Source: an uncultured Clostridia bacterium
GTDB taxonomy: Bacteria; Bacillota; Clostridia; Oscillospirales; Acutalibacteraceae
Assembly: GCA_947170465.1 (NCBI GenBank)
Contig: CAMVTS010000017.1
Location: 1-44,687, forward strand
Length of the DNA: 44,687 bases
Reading direction: 5' to 3'
A model generated the notes under the pieces. The model did no database searches and was not told where the DNA came from. It saw only the letters and a list, made by a program, of their open reading frames with translations. Each line of letters opens with the position of its first letter. Within the stretch, counting starts at the first letter, position 1. Shown piece after piece: positions 25,911-33,842 of this stretch. The translations under genes and the position numbers were made by a program.

Positions 25911-26276
25911 ATGAACATTGAGGGAGTGAACGAGCGTTTCCTGCTGTTTTCGGGTATCGAGATCAGCGAGCTTGCGCGGTGGCAGCCGTTGATTGAGGAC
26001 GCGTGCCGCGCCGTCAGCGCACGCTGTATTGTCCCGTCGCCCGATGAGGAACAGCAGAAGCGCCTGGAAGCGCTTGCCGCCGCCTACGCCTTCCGGCTGT
26101 TCTCACGCTGCGGCGGCGAACAGATTTCCTCCTTCACCGCAGGTGACGTGCACATCACGTCATCTGCCGGCGCGGAGGAAAAGGGAGAAGCTTTATGGAG
26201 GTCGCTGTGCGAGGAGTCCTCGGATTTGCTCAAATCCGGCAGCGGGTTTTACTTTGAAAGGATTGTGATGGAATGA
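25911..26276 (+). CDS. Head-tail connector protein, gp6-like
   Basis: A 121-aa helical protein directly after the capsid gene. In HK97-like clusters this slot encodes the ring that docks under the portal. The pattern of N-terminal acidic helices (IEDACRAV...EEQQKRLEALAAAYAFRLF) fits. It overlaps the next gene by 4 bases (ATGA). The assignment is by position and size. Confidence 0.6.
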   Translation: MNIEGVNERFLLFSGIEISELARWQPLIEDACRAVSARCIVPSPDEEQQKRLEALAAAYAFRLFSRCGGEQISSFTAGDVHITSSAGAEEKGEALWRSLCEESSDLLKSGSGFYFERIVME

Positions 26277-26632
26277 GCCTTATCAGCGCGATTTCAAGCT
26301 CAATTGCCCGGCTGGGCGGCGAGGTGGCGATTACCGCCGAGGACAGCCGCCAGTGCGCCAGAGCCATTGTGGAGCCGCTGCGCCGACGCAGCCAGATTTA
26401 TATCGGCGGCGAAATGCGCAGCCTGGGACAGATGAGCCGCGACAGGTACCTTTTTATCGGCACGCCCGACATCGCGCTTATGCCCAACCGCTCTGTCATA
26501 GAATCGGTCGGCGGCAAATATATTGTAAAACGATGCGAGACGTATTTTGTGCGCGACAAGGCGGTTTACGTCTGGGCAATCCTGACGCCCTACGGCGATT
26601 GCAGGGAGGATGAATATGAACCGGATTTATGA
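26273..26632 (+). CDS. Head closure / stopper-like protein
   Basis: A 119-aa beta-rich protein with 'RRSQIYIGGEMRSLGQMSRDRYLFIGTPDIAL', a layout seen in small minor-capsid/stopper proteins after the gp6-like connector. Translationally coupled to both neighbours (4-base overlap upstream, 17-base overlap downstream). Function is inferred from gene order. Confidence 0.55.
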   Translation: MSLISAISSSIARLGGEVAITAEDSRQCARAIVEPLRRRSQIYIGGEMRSLGQMSRDRYLFIGTPDIALMPNRSVIESVGGKYIVKRCETYFVRDKAVYVWAILTPYGDCREDEYEPDL

Positions 26633-27056
26633 TTATCTCGACGCGCTTGTCCTCCGTCTCAAGCGGCATACCGCGCTTGACGGCGTCCGGTTTATCCGAG
26701 CGTACGGCAGCGAGCAGGCGGAGCGTCCGATTCGCGGATTCATGGCGGTTGTCGGCGTGACGAGCGCTCGTCAGTCACAGGCGTTTGTCGGCGAGCGTCT
26801 CACGCCGTCGCTCAGCGGCGAGCGGTGCCGCGCCGAAGCCGAAATCCGCATTTACGCGCCCGTCGGCGGCAACGGCGCAGGGCTTTCCGCCTGTGTGTTC
26901 GCGCTGATGAACGCCCTGCGCGAGGAGGACGAGGAGGGCTTGCTCTCCGATATCGCCGCAGGCTCCATCGAGTTTGACAACGACAGCAGCGTGGTGTTCC
27001 GCCGTCTGAGCTTCTCCATGGATTTCTGCGTGTGCGGGGAGGGAGAGCATGAATGA
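26616..27056 (+). CDS. Tail-completion-like protein
   Basis: A 146-aa protein in the position of a tail terminator, the ring capping the tube. The fold looks alpha/beta ('IYDYLDALVLRLKRHTALDGVRF...RCRAEAEIRIYAP...FRRLSFSMDFCV'), resembling Firmicute tail-terminator proteins. The start at the second ATG (26616) sits 6 nt after GGGAGG; the first (26610) is too close. It overlaps the next gene by 8 bases. If it is a terminator ring, its partner tube is missing or highly diverged. Confidence 0.5.
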   Translation: MNRIYDYLDALVLRLKRHTALDGVRFIRAYGSEQAERPIRGFMAVVGVTSARQSQAFVGERLTPSLSGERCRAEAEIRIYAPVGGNGAGLSACVFALMNALREEDEEGLLSDIAAGSIEFDNDSSVVFRRLSFSMDFCVCGEGEHE

Positions 27057-27414
27057 GCATTTTTTGAACGGCAGAGAGGTGACGGTCGCCGTTGACGGTG
27101 AAATCCTCGGCGGCGTGCTGTACGCCGGGACATGCAGCCATACCGAGGCGGTCAGGGTAGAGGAGTACCTCAATCCCGAGCCGGTCGCCCGTCTGCCGCG
27201 CACAGTCTATATCATCAAGCTGCGCCTGAACCGTCAGCCCTATGCCGACATCGGCTTTTCGCCGGAGAGCGTGGAGCTGCGGTACAGGGGTATCACGGAG
27301 CGCTACAGCGGTTGCTGCGTTACCGAAATCAAATGCGAGGTGCTGCCGCGCTCGGTGGTGGAATATGCCGTGACAATCGAAGCGGATGAAAGGAGTTGGC
27401 AACATGACAGATAA
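27049..27414 (+). CDS. Unassigned phage structural protein, possible diverged tail tube
   Basis: A 121-aa protein, mostly beta-strand by eye (VTVAVDGEILGGVLYAG, TVYIIKLRLNRQ, CCVTEIKCEVLPRSVVEYAVTIEAD). It lies where a tube protein (XkdM-like) would be expected. The alternation of strands and the initial 'NGREVTVAVDGE' weakly recall XkdM, but the match is too loose to claim. It is not a sheath, which would be over 350 aa. It overlaps a 33-aa gene by 11 bases. Confidence 0.5.
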   Translation: MNEHFLNGREVTVAVDGEILGGVLYAGTCSHTEAVRVEEYLNPEPVARLPRTVYIIKLRLNRQPYADIGFSPESVELRYRGITERYSGCCVTEIKCEVLPRSVVEYAVTIEADERSWQHDR

Positions 27415-27505
27415 TGAGATGGAGCGCCTGAGCGAGCTGCTGGAGCAGGAGAGCCGGCGCTATTGCCGTCCGCTTGACGAGGAGGACGAGGTGAGGCAGC
27501 GATGA
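27404..27505 (+). CDS. 33-aa protein at the tape-measure position
   Basis: Encodes a highly charged helix (starting MTDNEMERLSELLEQES and ending DEEDEVRQR). AAAGGAG lies 7 nt before the ATG and the stop overlaps the next start (ATGA), so it is a translated operon member and not noise. In PBSX-like clusters this slot holds the tape-measure chaperone (XkdN) and the tape measure (XkdO). It could be a shrunken chaperone or an adaptor; nothing identifies it by sequence. Confidence 0.6.
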   Translation: MTDNEMERLSELLEQESRRYCRPLDEEDEVRQR

Positions 27506-28011
27506 AGCTGGTCGCCATGCGGTTTGACGGCGTGGTCTGGCACCACAATCCGCGTCAGATTCGCTTTGAAAGCGAAGAAAACGTCCATACGCTCACTGCC
27601 GTTCAGCCGCCGGAGGTGGTGCAGCATTCCGGCAGGAAGAACGTCGTCATCGACGGCGAAGGCGCGCTTTACGGCGCGGACTGTCTGGAGCAGTTTGACC
27701 GCCTGCTGTCGCTGTTCCACAGAGGCAGGGAAGGCGAGCTCTCGCTGCCCGGATTCAAGCCGGTCATGGCGGTGTTTGAAAGCCTTAGCTTGCTCGCGCA
27801 GCCCGGTCCGGACGTGCTGACCTACCGCTTTCGCTTCCGCGAGGTGCGCGGTCTGGCTGAGGACAAGCCGCAGAGCGTCGTTACGCAGGGGGAGAGCCTG
27901 TGGGATATTTCCTACCGATTCGATGTGCCCATTGACGCGCTTGTCCGGCTCAATCCGCAGGTGAGGCGTCCCGACGTGGTGGAGGAAGGGACGGTGATTG
28001 CGCTGTGCTGA
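27502..28011 (+). CDS. XkdP-like tail protein with LysM domain
   Basis: A 169-aa protein. Residues about 1-120 follow the XkdP/phage tail-tube-to-baseplate adaptor pattern (VVWHHNPRQIRFESEENVHTLT; GREGELSLPG...LTYRFRFREV). The last 45 residues are a LysM motif (VVTQGESLWDISYRFDVPIDALVRLNPQV), which binds peptidoglycan or, in phage adaptors, serves as a rigid connector. Usually it lies right after the tape-measure gene; here it follows the 33-aa gene. Confidence 0.8.
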   Translation: MKLVAMRFDGVVWHHNPRQIRFESEENVHTLTAVQPPEVVQHSGRKNVVIDGEGALYGADCLEQFDRLLSLFHRGREGELSLPGFKPVMAVFESLSLLAQPGPDVLTYRFRFREVRGLAEDKPQSVVTQGESLWDISYRFDVPIDALVRLNPQVRRPDVVEEGTVIALC

Positions 28012-28919
28012 GTGTGCTGGTGACCTACACCGACAAGAAGCGCGGGGAGCTGCATGGGTTGCTCTCGCTGAGCCTGAGCATGGAGCTTGACGTGCCGGCG
28101 GACAGCCTTTCGCTGACCGTTCCCTATGCGGACAGGCTTTCTCAGGCGGATTACCTCACGGTGCAGGAGGACGGCGAGACGATTTTCTACGGTCAGACCG
28201 ACGAAATCGCAACCTTCCTCACCGCTGAAAGGCGCGTCACGCGCATCACGGCGCGCAGTCTTGCCGGCGCTCTGCTCGACAATGAAGCCGAACCGCTGAT
28301 GTATACCAATCCGTCGTCGGCGCTGATGTTTGAGCGCCATCTGCGCCCCTTCGGGGTGGAGGTGTACGACGCGGAGCGCCACCCCTACTACGGCACGCTC
28401 CGCATTGACAAGGGCATGTCGCACTGGCAGGTGTTGGCGAATTACTGCATGAACCGTTATGGCACGGTGCCGCGCATTGAGGGCAGACGGGCGTACCTCA
28501 GGGGCTATGCGCCTGAGGGGAAGGTCGCCTTTGGCGAAAAGGGCGTTGCCTGTACCGAGGTGCAGGAGTACCGCCGCCGTCACAAGCTGATTTCGGCGGT
28601 GCGCCTGCGCCTGAACCGCGAGAACGGCTATACTGCCGGTATCGTCAACAGCGCTCCGGACGCCGCCTTTATCCGGCGCGTCCGCTATGTCAACGCCGTC
28701 TCCGGCAGTGCTACGCCCGAAACCGCGCAGCGCATGCTCCGCGCCTCCAACCGTGCCGCCTATCAGCTCCGGCTGCGCTGTCCGGGCTTGCAGGTGCAGA
28801 CGCTCGGCAAGCGCGCTTCCTTTGACGGCAGGGAAGGGCTGCGCGTCAGCGGCGTGCGCTTTTCGCTCTCGGAGCAGGGCGCGTACACCGATGTGATTTT
28901 GAGAAAGGATGATGTCTGA
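28005..28919 (+). CDS. Tail hub protein, XkdQ/gpD-like
   Basis: A 304-aa baseplate hub candidate, homologous in position and style to XkdQ and distantly to phage late-control protein D / T4 gp27. Marks include the N-terminal 'LSLSLSMELDVPADSLSLTVPY' strand pair, 'YGQTDEIATFLTAERRVTRITARSLAGALLDNEA' and the LysM-like 'WQVLANYCMNRYGTVPRIEG' segment. GTG start overlapping the upstream stop (GTGCTGA). It should form the trimeric seat of the spike encoded next. Confidence 0.75.
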   Translation: MLSVLVTYTDKKRGELHGLLSLSLSMELDVPADSLSLTVPYADRLSQADYLTVQEDGETIFYGQTDEIATFLTAERRVTRITARSLAGALLDNEAEPLMYTNPSSALMFERHLRPFGVEVYDAERHPYYGTLRIDKGMSHWQVLANYCMNRYGTVPRIEGRRAYLRGYAPEGKVAFGEKGVACTEVQEYRRRHKLISAVRLRLNRENGYTAGIVNSAPDAAFIRRVRYVNAVSGSATPETAQRMLRASNRAAYQLRLRCPGLQVQTLGKRASFDGREGLRVSGVRFSLSEQGAYTDVILRKDDV

Positions 28920-29245
28920 TGTGGCTTCTGCGGTACATAACCAACCATTCGCTCACCGCTCCCGGCGCTGTCAGGGGCGACTTCCGCGGCGGCGCTTCGG
29001 TGGACGCCGCCGGTGAGCATAAAAACCTCAGTCTTTGCGCGCCCTATGGCTTTTTCAGCCTGCCGCCGGAGGGTGAGAGCGCCGTCGTGCTCCCCTTGGA
29101 GGACGGCGAGGTCTGTCTCGGCGTTATCGGCAGCGCGGACGGCTTGGAGGAAGGCGAAATCATGCTCCGCTCCAAGGGCGGCGCTTCGCTGGTGCTCAAA
29201 AATGACGGAAGGGTGCTTGTCAATGGAAGGGAGCTGGTCGTGTGA
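28919..29245 (+). CDS. Baseplate spike protein, gpV/gp45-like OB fold
   Basis: A 108-aa short spike. 'APYGFFSLPPEGESAVVLPLEDGEVCLGVIG' matches the OB-fold of gpV/Mu gp45 proteins, and the C-terminal 'GEIMLRSKGGASLVLKNDGRVLVNG' has the beta-helix repeat style of the needle. The start overlaps the hub stop. Very short compared with Mu gp45 (about 200 aa); the N-terminal tube-binding part is minimal. Confidence 0.75.
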   Translation: MWLLRYITNHSLTAPGAVRGDFRGGASVDAAGEHKNLSLCAPYGFFSLPPEGESAVVLPLEDGEVCLGVIGSADGLEEGEIMLRSKGGASLVLKNDGRVLVNGRELVV

Positions 29246-29571
29246 CAGATGTCCTGCTCGAAAACGGCGTTCCCGTCCGTGACAGCAAAGGAAATTATGT
29301 GCGGCTCGGCGATTTGGACGCGCGGTTTCAGCGCGCCATTATTGCCATGACCGTGCGCCGCGGCTCGTTTATCTACAACCGCTCGCTCGGCGCCCGCCGC
29401 AACGACGTGGACACCCGGGATTTGGAGCAGTCCGTCACGCTCCTGCTCAATGAGGCGCTGGCTCCCTATGAGCGCACCTCTGTTGAGGTCTTTGATATGG
29501 GGGACGCGATTGAAGTAGACGTGACCGTGGACGATGAAACCAGAGAAGGAGAGGTGCGTACCTACGGATAA
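29242..29571 (+). CDS. Baseplate wedge protein, gp25/DUF2634-like
   Basis: A 109-aa protein of the gp25/W group (XkdS-like) that seeds sheath and wedge assembly in contractile tails. 'RGSFIYNRSLGARRNDV' and 'VTLLLNEALAPYERTSVEVFDM' are the typical segments. GTG start in a 4-base overlap. Its presence without a sheath gene is puzzling. Confidence 0.75.
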   Translation: MTDVLLENGVPVRDSKGNYVRLGDLDARFQRAIIAMTVRRGSFIYNRSLGARRNDVDTRDLEQSVTLLLNEALAPYERTSVEVFDMGDAIEVDVTVDDETREGEVRTYG

Positions 29572-30628
29572 CTACGAGGAAATTTTTCAGAGAATGAAGC
29601 GCCGCTATCAGGAAGAAAGCGGCTTTGAAATAGATGAAGCGAGCGACGTTGCCGTCCGGCTGCGCGTGCTCGCCGGAGAGATATACAACATGCAGACTGC
29701 GCTGGAGTGGACAAAACGGCAGTTCTTTGCCGAGACTGCCTCCGGCGAATACCTCGATTACCTGGCGCGTCAGCGCGGAATGGAGCGCCGTCACGCGGCA
29801 AAGGCGAAGGGCACGCTGACCTTTTCGGTGGACAATACGCTGAGCTACGCCCTGACGATTCCCGCCGGCACCGTTGTCGCGACGGACACCGAGATTCCGG
29901 TCAGGCTCGTCACTACGGAGGACACGTCGCTTCCGGCGGCGAATTATTCCGTCACGGTGCCTGCCGAGGCGGAGCTTTGCGGCTACAGCGGCAACGTCCT
30001 CACCGGCATGGCGACGGTGTTCGTCAGCGTGCCGTCGGCAATCAGCCACGTCACGAACGCCGCCGCCTTCCGCGGCGGCAGGGATGAGGAGGACGACACC
30101 GCCTTCCGCGAACGGCTGCGCGAGAACATGCTCGCGCCGCCAAACGGCATGAACGCCGGCTTCTATTGTCAGCTGGCGCTCTCGGTGGACGGCGTGGACA
30201 AGGCAGGCGTTGTCAGCCGCTTCAGCGGCGACGGCACCGCCAAGGTCTTTGTCCACGGAAGCAACGGCGCTGTCTCCGACGAGGTGCTCGCCGAGGTCAG
30301 ACGCGTGGTGACGGAGCAGGGCTGCCTCGGCGCGAGAATCGACGCCGGAAAAGCCATCACCCAGCGGCTGGATTTGGAAATCTACGTCACGCCGCGTATC
30401 GGCTTTACCATGGAGGACGTGACCGTGCTGCTGACCGGTGCGTTTGAGCAGTATATCGACTCCATTCCCATCGGCGGAAGGTTTTGTTTGTCGGCGCTCG
30501 GCAAGCACCTGCTGGAAACCGGCTGTATCGACAACTACGAGTACGAGATGACCATGAGCGACATGGTTGCCGGCGGTTCCACCTGCTTTCTGCCCGGTGA
30601 CGTGACGATTGGGGCGATGCAGACATGA
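29534..30628 (+). CDS. Baseplate J/gp47-like protein
   Basis: A 364-aa baseplate wedge component, XkdT/gpJ family. Clear family stretches: the N-terminal helical 'YEEIFQRMKRRYQEESGFEIDEASDVAVRLRVLAGEI' region, 'ETASGEYLDYLARQRGMERRHAAKAKGTLTF', 'IPAGTVVATDTEI' and the diagnostic 'GRDEEDDTAFRERLRENM'. Full length for the family. It overlaps the upstream gene by 38 bases; a downstream ATG (codon 21) would remove part of the conserved helix, so the longer start is kept. Confidence 0.9.
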   Translation: MKPEKERCVPTDNYEEIFQRMKRRYQEESGFEIDEASDVAVRLRVLAGEIYNMQTALEWTKRQFFAETASGEYLDYLARQRGMERRHAAKAKGTLTFSVDNTLSYALTIPAGTVVATDTEIPVRLVTTEDTSLPAANYSVTVPAEAELCGYSGNVLTGMATVFVSVPSAISHVTNAAAFRGGRDEEDDTAFRERLRENMLAPPNGMNAGFYCQLALSVDGVDKAGVVSRFSGDGTAKVFVHGSNGAVSDEVLAEVRRVVTEQGCLGARIDAGKAITQRLDLEIYVTPRIGFTMEDVTVLLTGAFEQYIDSIPIGGRFCLSALGKHLLETGCIDNYEYEMTMSDMVAGGSTCFLPGDVTIGAMQT

Positions 30629-31098
30629 CGGCGTACCAAAGCATGAAGCAGAAGCTCCAGCCGCTGGGGCTCTATCGCCTGGACGACGGCGACGCGCTCG
30701 ATATGGAGCTGACGGTCTACGGCGAAGAGCTGGACAGGCTTTATGACGCGCTTGACGAGCTGCTCCGCGAGGCGTTCATCGAGACCGCCGAAGGCTACGG
30801 ACTGGATTGCCGCGAGCACTTTACCGGCGCTGTCCACACCGACGAGACCGTTGAAAGGCGCCGTGAGCGCCAGCTGACGCTCAGTCAGGACTACGGCGGC
30901 GCCAGAAACGCGGAAGGGCTGCTCCGTCTGCTGGAGAGCGTGACGGACTCACGCTGCGAGGTGGACGTGACCTACCGTCCGACCACCATCTACGTTACCA
31001 CCCTTGACAGCACCACCGAAGCGGAGAGAAAAAGTCTGGAAAGACTGATGGATAAGGTGTTGCCGGTGCACGCCGACAGGATAATGACATACCGCTGA
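30625..31098 (+). CDS. YmfQ/DUF2313 tail protein
   Basis: A 157-aa protein of the YmfQ (DUF2313, gpI-like) family, which completes the wedge with gpJ. The start overlaps the gpJ stop (ATGA). 'LYDALDELLREAFIETAEGYGLDCRE' and the C-terminal 'VDVTYRPTTIYVTTLDSTTEAERKSLERLMDKVLPVHADRIMTYR' fit. It is the last gene of the operon; no tail fibre, holin or endolysin follows. Confidence 0.85.
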   Translation: MTAYQSMKQKLQPLGLYRLDDGDALDMELTVYGEELDRLYDALDELLREAFIETAEGYGLDCREHFTGAVHTDETVERRRERQLTLSQDYGGARNAEGLLRLLESVTDSRCEVDVTYRPTTIYVTTLDSTTEAERKSLERLMDKVLPVHADRIMTYR

Positions 31099-31109
31099 AC
31101 CGTGAGGTT

Positions 31110-31145
31110 GCAGGACAGCTGCGCAGGCTGTCCTGCATTTTTCTG
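31110..31145 (+). terminator. Terminator of the phage-like operon
   Basis: Perfect 10-bp stem GCAGGACAGC/GCTGTCCTGC (31110-31119 with 31127-31136), followed by ATTTTTCTGTTTT, 12 nt after the last stop. Confidence 0.92.
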
Positions 31146-31164
31146 TTTTGGCGAAATCCTGCCC

Positions 31165-31193
31165 TTGATTATTCCTCCTGAATGATGTATAAT
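31165..31193 (+). promoter_or_regulatory. proS promoter
   Basis: TTGATT (31165-31170), a 17-bp spacer and TATAAT (31188-31193). The leader is only about 40 nt, which excludes a T-box. Confidence 0.75.
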
Positions 31194-31234
31194 AGAAACG
31201 TTACGAAAAAATCAATCCACCGGAGGAAAGTACA

Positions 31235-32674
31235 ATGGCTGAAAATAAAAAAATGGTCGAGGCGATTACCAGCCGCGACGAGGACTTTGCGAAATGGTAC
31301 ACCGACATCGTCAAAAAGGCGGAGATGGTTGACTATTCCGGCGTAAAGGGCTGCATGGTTATCCGCCCCAACGGCTACGCTATTTGGGAGCTCATGCAGG
31401 CTGACCTTGACCGCCGCTTCAAGGAGACCGGTCACGAGAACGTCTACATGCCGATGTTCATTCCCGAAAGCCTTTTGCAGCGCGAGAAAGACCACGTCGA
31501 GGGTTTTGCGCCCGAATGTGCGTGGGTGACGATTGGCGGCGAGGAAAAGCTCAACGAGCGACTGGCTGTCCGTCCGACCTCGGAGACGCTGTTCTGTGAG
31601 CATTACAAGAAGATTATCAATACTTACCGCGACCTGCCCAAGCTCTACAACCAGTGGTGCTCGGTTGTCCGCTGGGAAAAGACCACCCGTCCCTTCCTGC
31701 GCACCTCCGAATTTCTCTGGCAGGAGGGTCACACCATGCATGCCACCGCCGAGGAGGCGAAGGAAGAAACCCTGCGAATGCTGAATGTTTACCGCGATTT
31801 CTACACCGAAACCCTTGCGATTCCGGCAGTTGTCGGTCAGAAAACCGAGAAGGAAAAGTTTGCCGGCGCGGAGGCGACCTACACCATCGAGCCGATGATG
31901 CACAACGGCGTTGCGCTTCAGGGCGGCACCTCTCACTATTTCGGCGACGGCTTTGCCAAGAGCTTTGGCATTACCTACACCGGCAAGGACAACAAGCTGC
32001 ACTATCCGCACCAGACCTCATGGGGCGCTTCTACCCGTATGATTGGCGCGCTCATTATGGTGCACAGCGACGACGACGGCTTGGTGCTGCCGCCGAAGGT
32101 CGCGCCAATCCAAGTGGTGATTATCCCTGTCGCCCACCACAAGCCCGGCGTGCTCGAAAAGGCTGACGAGCTGAAAAAGGCGCTCGCGCCCAAGTTCCGC
32201 GTCAAGCTCGACGATACCGATCACGCGCCCGGCTGGAAGTTTGCCGAGTACGAAATGCGCGGTGTGCCTGTCCGCGTCGAAATCGGCCCGAAGGATATCG
32301 AGAAGAACCAGTGCGTCGTTGTGCGCCGCGACACCCGTGAAAAGGCGTTCGTGCCGCTCGACGGACTGACCGAATATATTGAAAAGCTGCTGGTCACCAT
32401 CCATCAGGATATGTATGACCGCGCGGCGAAGAATACCGCTGAAAAGACCTTTGTCGCCAGAACCCACGAGGAGTTCCTCGACATCGCCAAGAACCATCCC
32501 GGCTTCATCAAGGCAATGTGGTGCGGCGACAGCGCATGCGAGGATCAGCTCAAGGACGAAACCGGCGGTGTCAAGAGCCGCTGCATCCCCTTTGAGGAGG
32601 AACATCTCGCCGACACCTGCGTCTGCTGCGGCAAGCCGGCAAAGCACATGGTGTTCTGGGGAAAGCAGTATTAA
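31235..32674 (+). CDS. proS: Proline--tRNA ligase, short (archaeal/eukaryotic-type)
   Basis: A 479-aa class II synthetase charging tRNA-Pro in the cytosol. Class II motif 2 is seen in [24 protein letters not shown]; proline-site and ATP-site segments ([46 protein letters not shown]) follow. The anticodon domain ([17 protein letters not shown]...) and a C-terminal Cys-containing domain ending MVFWGKQY mark the archaeal-type enzyme. It lacks the INS editing insertion of the 570-aa bacterial type, as in many Clostridia. GGAGG ribosome site, own promoter. Confidence 0.97.
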   Translation: MAENKKMVEAITSRDEDFAKWYTDIVKKAEMVDYSGVKGCMVIRPNGYAIWELMQADLDRRFKETGHENVYMPMFIPESLLQREKDHVEGFAPECAWVTIGGEEKLNERLAVRPTSETLFCEHYKKIINTYRDLPKLYNQWCSVVRWEKTTRPFLRTSEFLWQEGHTMHATAEEAKEETLRMLNVYRDFYTETLAIPAVVGQKTEKEKFAGAEATYTIEPMMHNGVALQGGTSHYFGDGFAKSFGITYTGKDNKLHYPHQTSWGASTRMIGALIMVHSDDDGLVLPPKVAPIQVVIIPVAHHKPGVLEKADELKKALAPKFRVKLDDTDHAPGWKFAEYEMRGVPVRVEIGPKDIEKNQCVVVRRDTREKAFVPLDGLTEYIEKLLVTIHQDMYDRAAKNTAEKTFVARTHEEFLDIAKNHPGFIKAMWCGDSACEDQLKDETGGVKSRCIPFEEEHLADTCVCCGKPAKHMVFWGKQY

Positions 32675-32870
32675 TTCGCGTAGCGAAATTCATGGCTCAG
32701 CCAATTCATTGCGGAGCAAATTCATGCTGCGACAGCAGCGATTCATTTCTGTAATAAACAATGAGTGATATTTTATGTTTAGAAATGAATAGCGCATGGC
32801 GCATGAATTGTGTCCTTGACACATGAATTTCCGCAAGCGGAATGAATTGTCACATGCGCGACATGAGATC
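32675..32870. repeat. Mini-hairpin array with AATTCAT/ATGAATT spacers
   Basis: Short hairpins (TTCGC/GCGAA, GGCT/AGCC-like, TGC/GCA, GCTGC/GCAGC; then GCGC/GCGC, GTGTC/GACAC, TCCGC/GCGGA) are separated by a 6-7 base word. The word is (A)ATTCAT at 32687, 32703, 32719 and 32740, and its inverse ATGAATT at 32785, 32803, 32823 and 32842. The array is thus mirror-symmetric around a 38-bp AT-rich centre. It occupies the whole proS-metA gap. Confidence 0.85.
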
Positions 32871-32896
32871 ATCAACCACAAAGAGGTGAAACCAAA

Positions 32897-33826
32897 ATGC
32901 CTATCAAGGTACAAAGCCATCTGCCGGCGATCAAGGTGCTGGAGAGTGAGAATATTTTTGTCATGCCGGAGGATGTGGCACTCAGGCAGGATATCCGTCC
33001 GCTGAAAATCCTGATTCTCAACCTCATGCCCACCAAAATCACCACCGAAACCCAGCTGCTCCGTCTGCTGGGCAATACGCCGCTTCAGATTGATATTGAG
33101 CTGCTGCAGATGGCGACGCACAAGTCCAAAAATACCTCGCCGCATCACCTCACCGTCTTTTACAAGACCTTTGAGCAGGTCAGAGAACAGACCTTTGACG
33201 GCATGATTATCACCGGCGCCCCGGTGGAACAGCTGGAATTCGAGGAGGTCGATTACTGGGATGAGCTTTGCGAGATTATGGAATGGTCAAAGCGCAACGT
33301 CTACTCCACCTTCCACATCTGCTGGGGCGCTCAGGCAGGCTTGTATTACCATTACGGAATCAAGAAATTTCAGCTTCCCGAAAAGCTCAGCGGCATATAT
33401 GAGCACCGTGTGCTCAGTCCGCTCCATCCGCTTATGCGCGGCTTTGACGACACTTTCAAAATACCCCATTCGCGCTACACGACCGTCCGCGAGGAGGATG
33501 TGCGCCGTCAGCTAGGACTGGAAATTCTCGCCATCAGCGACGAGGCAGGCCCTGCCATCATCAGCAGCAAGACCGGCAGACAGCTTTTTATTACCGGTCA
33601 CGCCGAGTATGACCGCGAGACACTGGCGAACGAGTATTACCGCGACGTCAACAAGGGGATTCATCCCAAGCTGCCCTGTCACTATTTTCCGGACGACGAT
33701 GCGTCGCTTAATCCGCCCATGGTCTGGCGCAGCAACGCCACCCTGCTCTACACCAACTGGCTGAACTACTTTGTCTATCAGCAGACGCCTTATGATTTGG
33801 CGGAGCTGCTGAAAAAGTATAAATGA
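32897..33826 (+). CDS. metA: Homoserine O-acetyltransferase (MetA family)
   Basis: A 309-aa cytosolic enzyme for the first step of methionine synthesis from homoserine. The catalytic cysteine is C142 (HICWGAQAG), with H235 and E237 in TGHAEYD. Residue 111 is Glu (GAPVE); in this family Glu111 restricts the donor to acetyl-CoA, whereas succinyl-type enzymes such as E. coli MetA have Gly. So an O-acetylhomoserine route is predicted. Full length, good '[23 protein letters not shown]' start, ribosome site AGAGGTG. The nicotinate phosphoribosyltransferase gene follows 16 bases later. No SAM riboswitch or T-box is seen; a hairpin array lies upstream. Confidence 0.96.
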   Translation: MPIKVQSHLPAIKVLESENIFVMPEDVALRQDIRPLKILILNLMPTKITTETQLLRLLGNTPLQIDIELLQMATHKSKNTSPHHLTVFYKTFEQVREQTFDGMIITGAPVEQLEFEEVDYWDELCEIMEWSKRNVYSTFHICWGAQAGLYYHYGIKKFQLPEKLSGIYEHRVLSPLHPLMRGFDDTFKIPHSRYTTVREEDVRRQLGLEILAISDEAGPAIISSKTGRQLFITGHAEYDRETLANEYYRDVNKGIHPKLPCHYFPDDDASLNPPMVWRSNATLLYTNWLNYFVYQQTPYDLAELLKKYK

Positions 33827-33842
33827 ATGCGAGGGACACAAC

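Noticed and set aside
31146..31234. T-box or riboswitch upstream of proS
   Set aside because: The promoter leaves only about 40 nt of leader, with no specifier or antiterminator elements.
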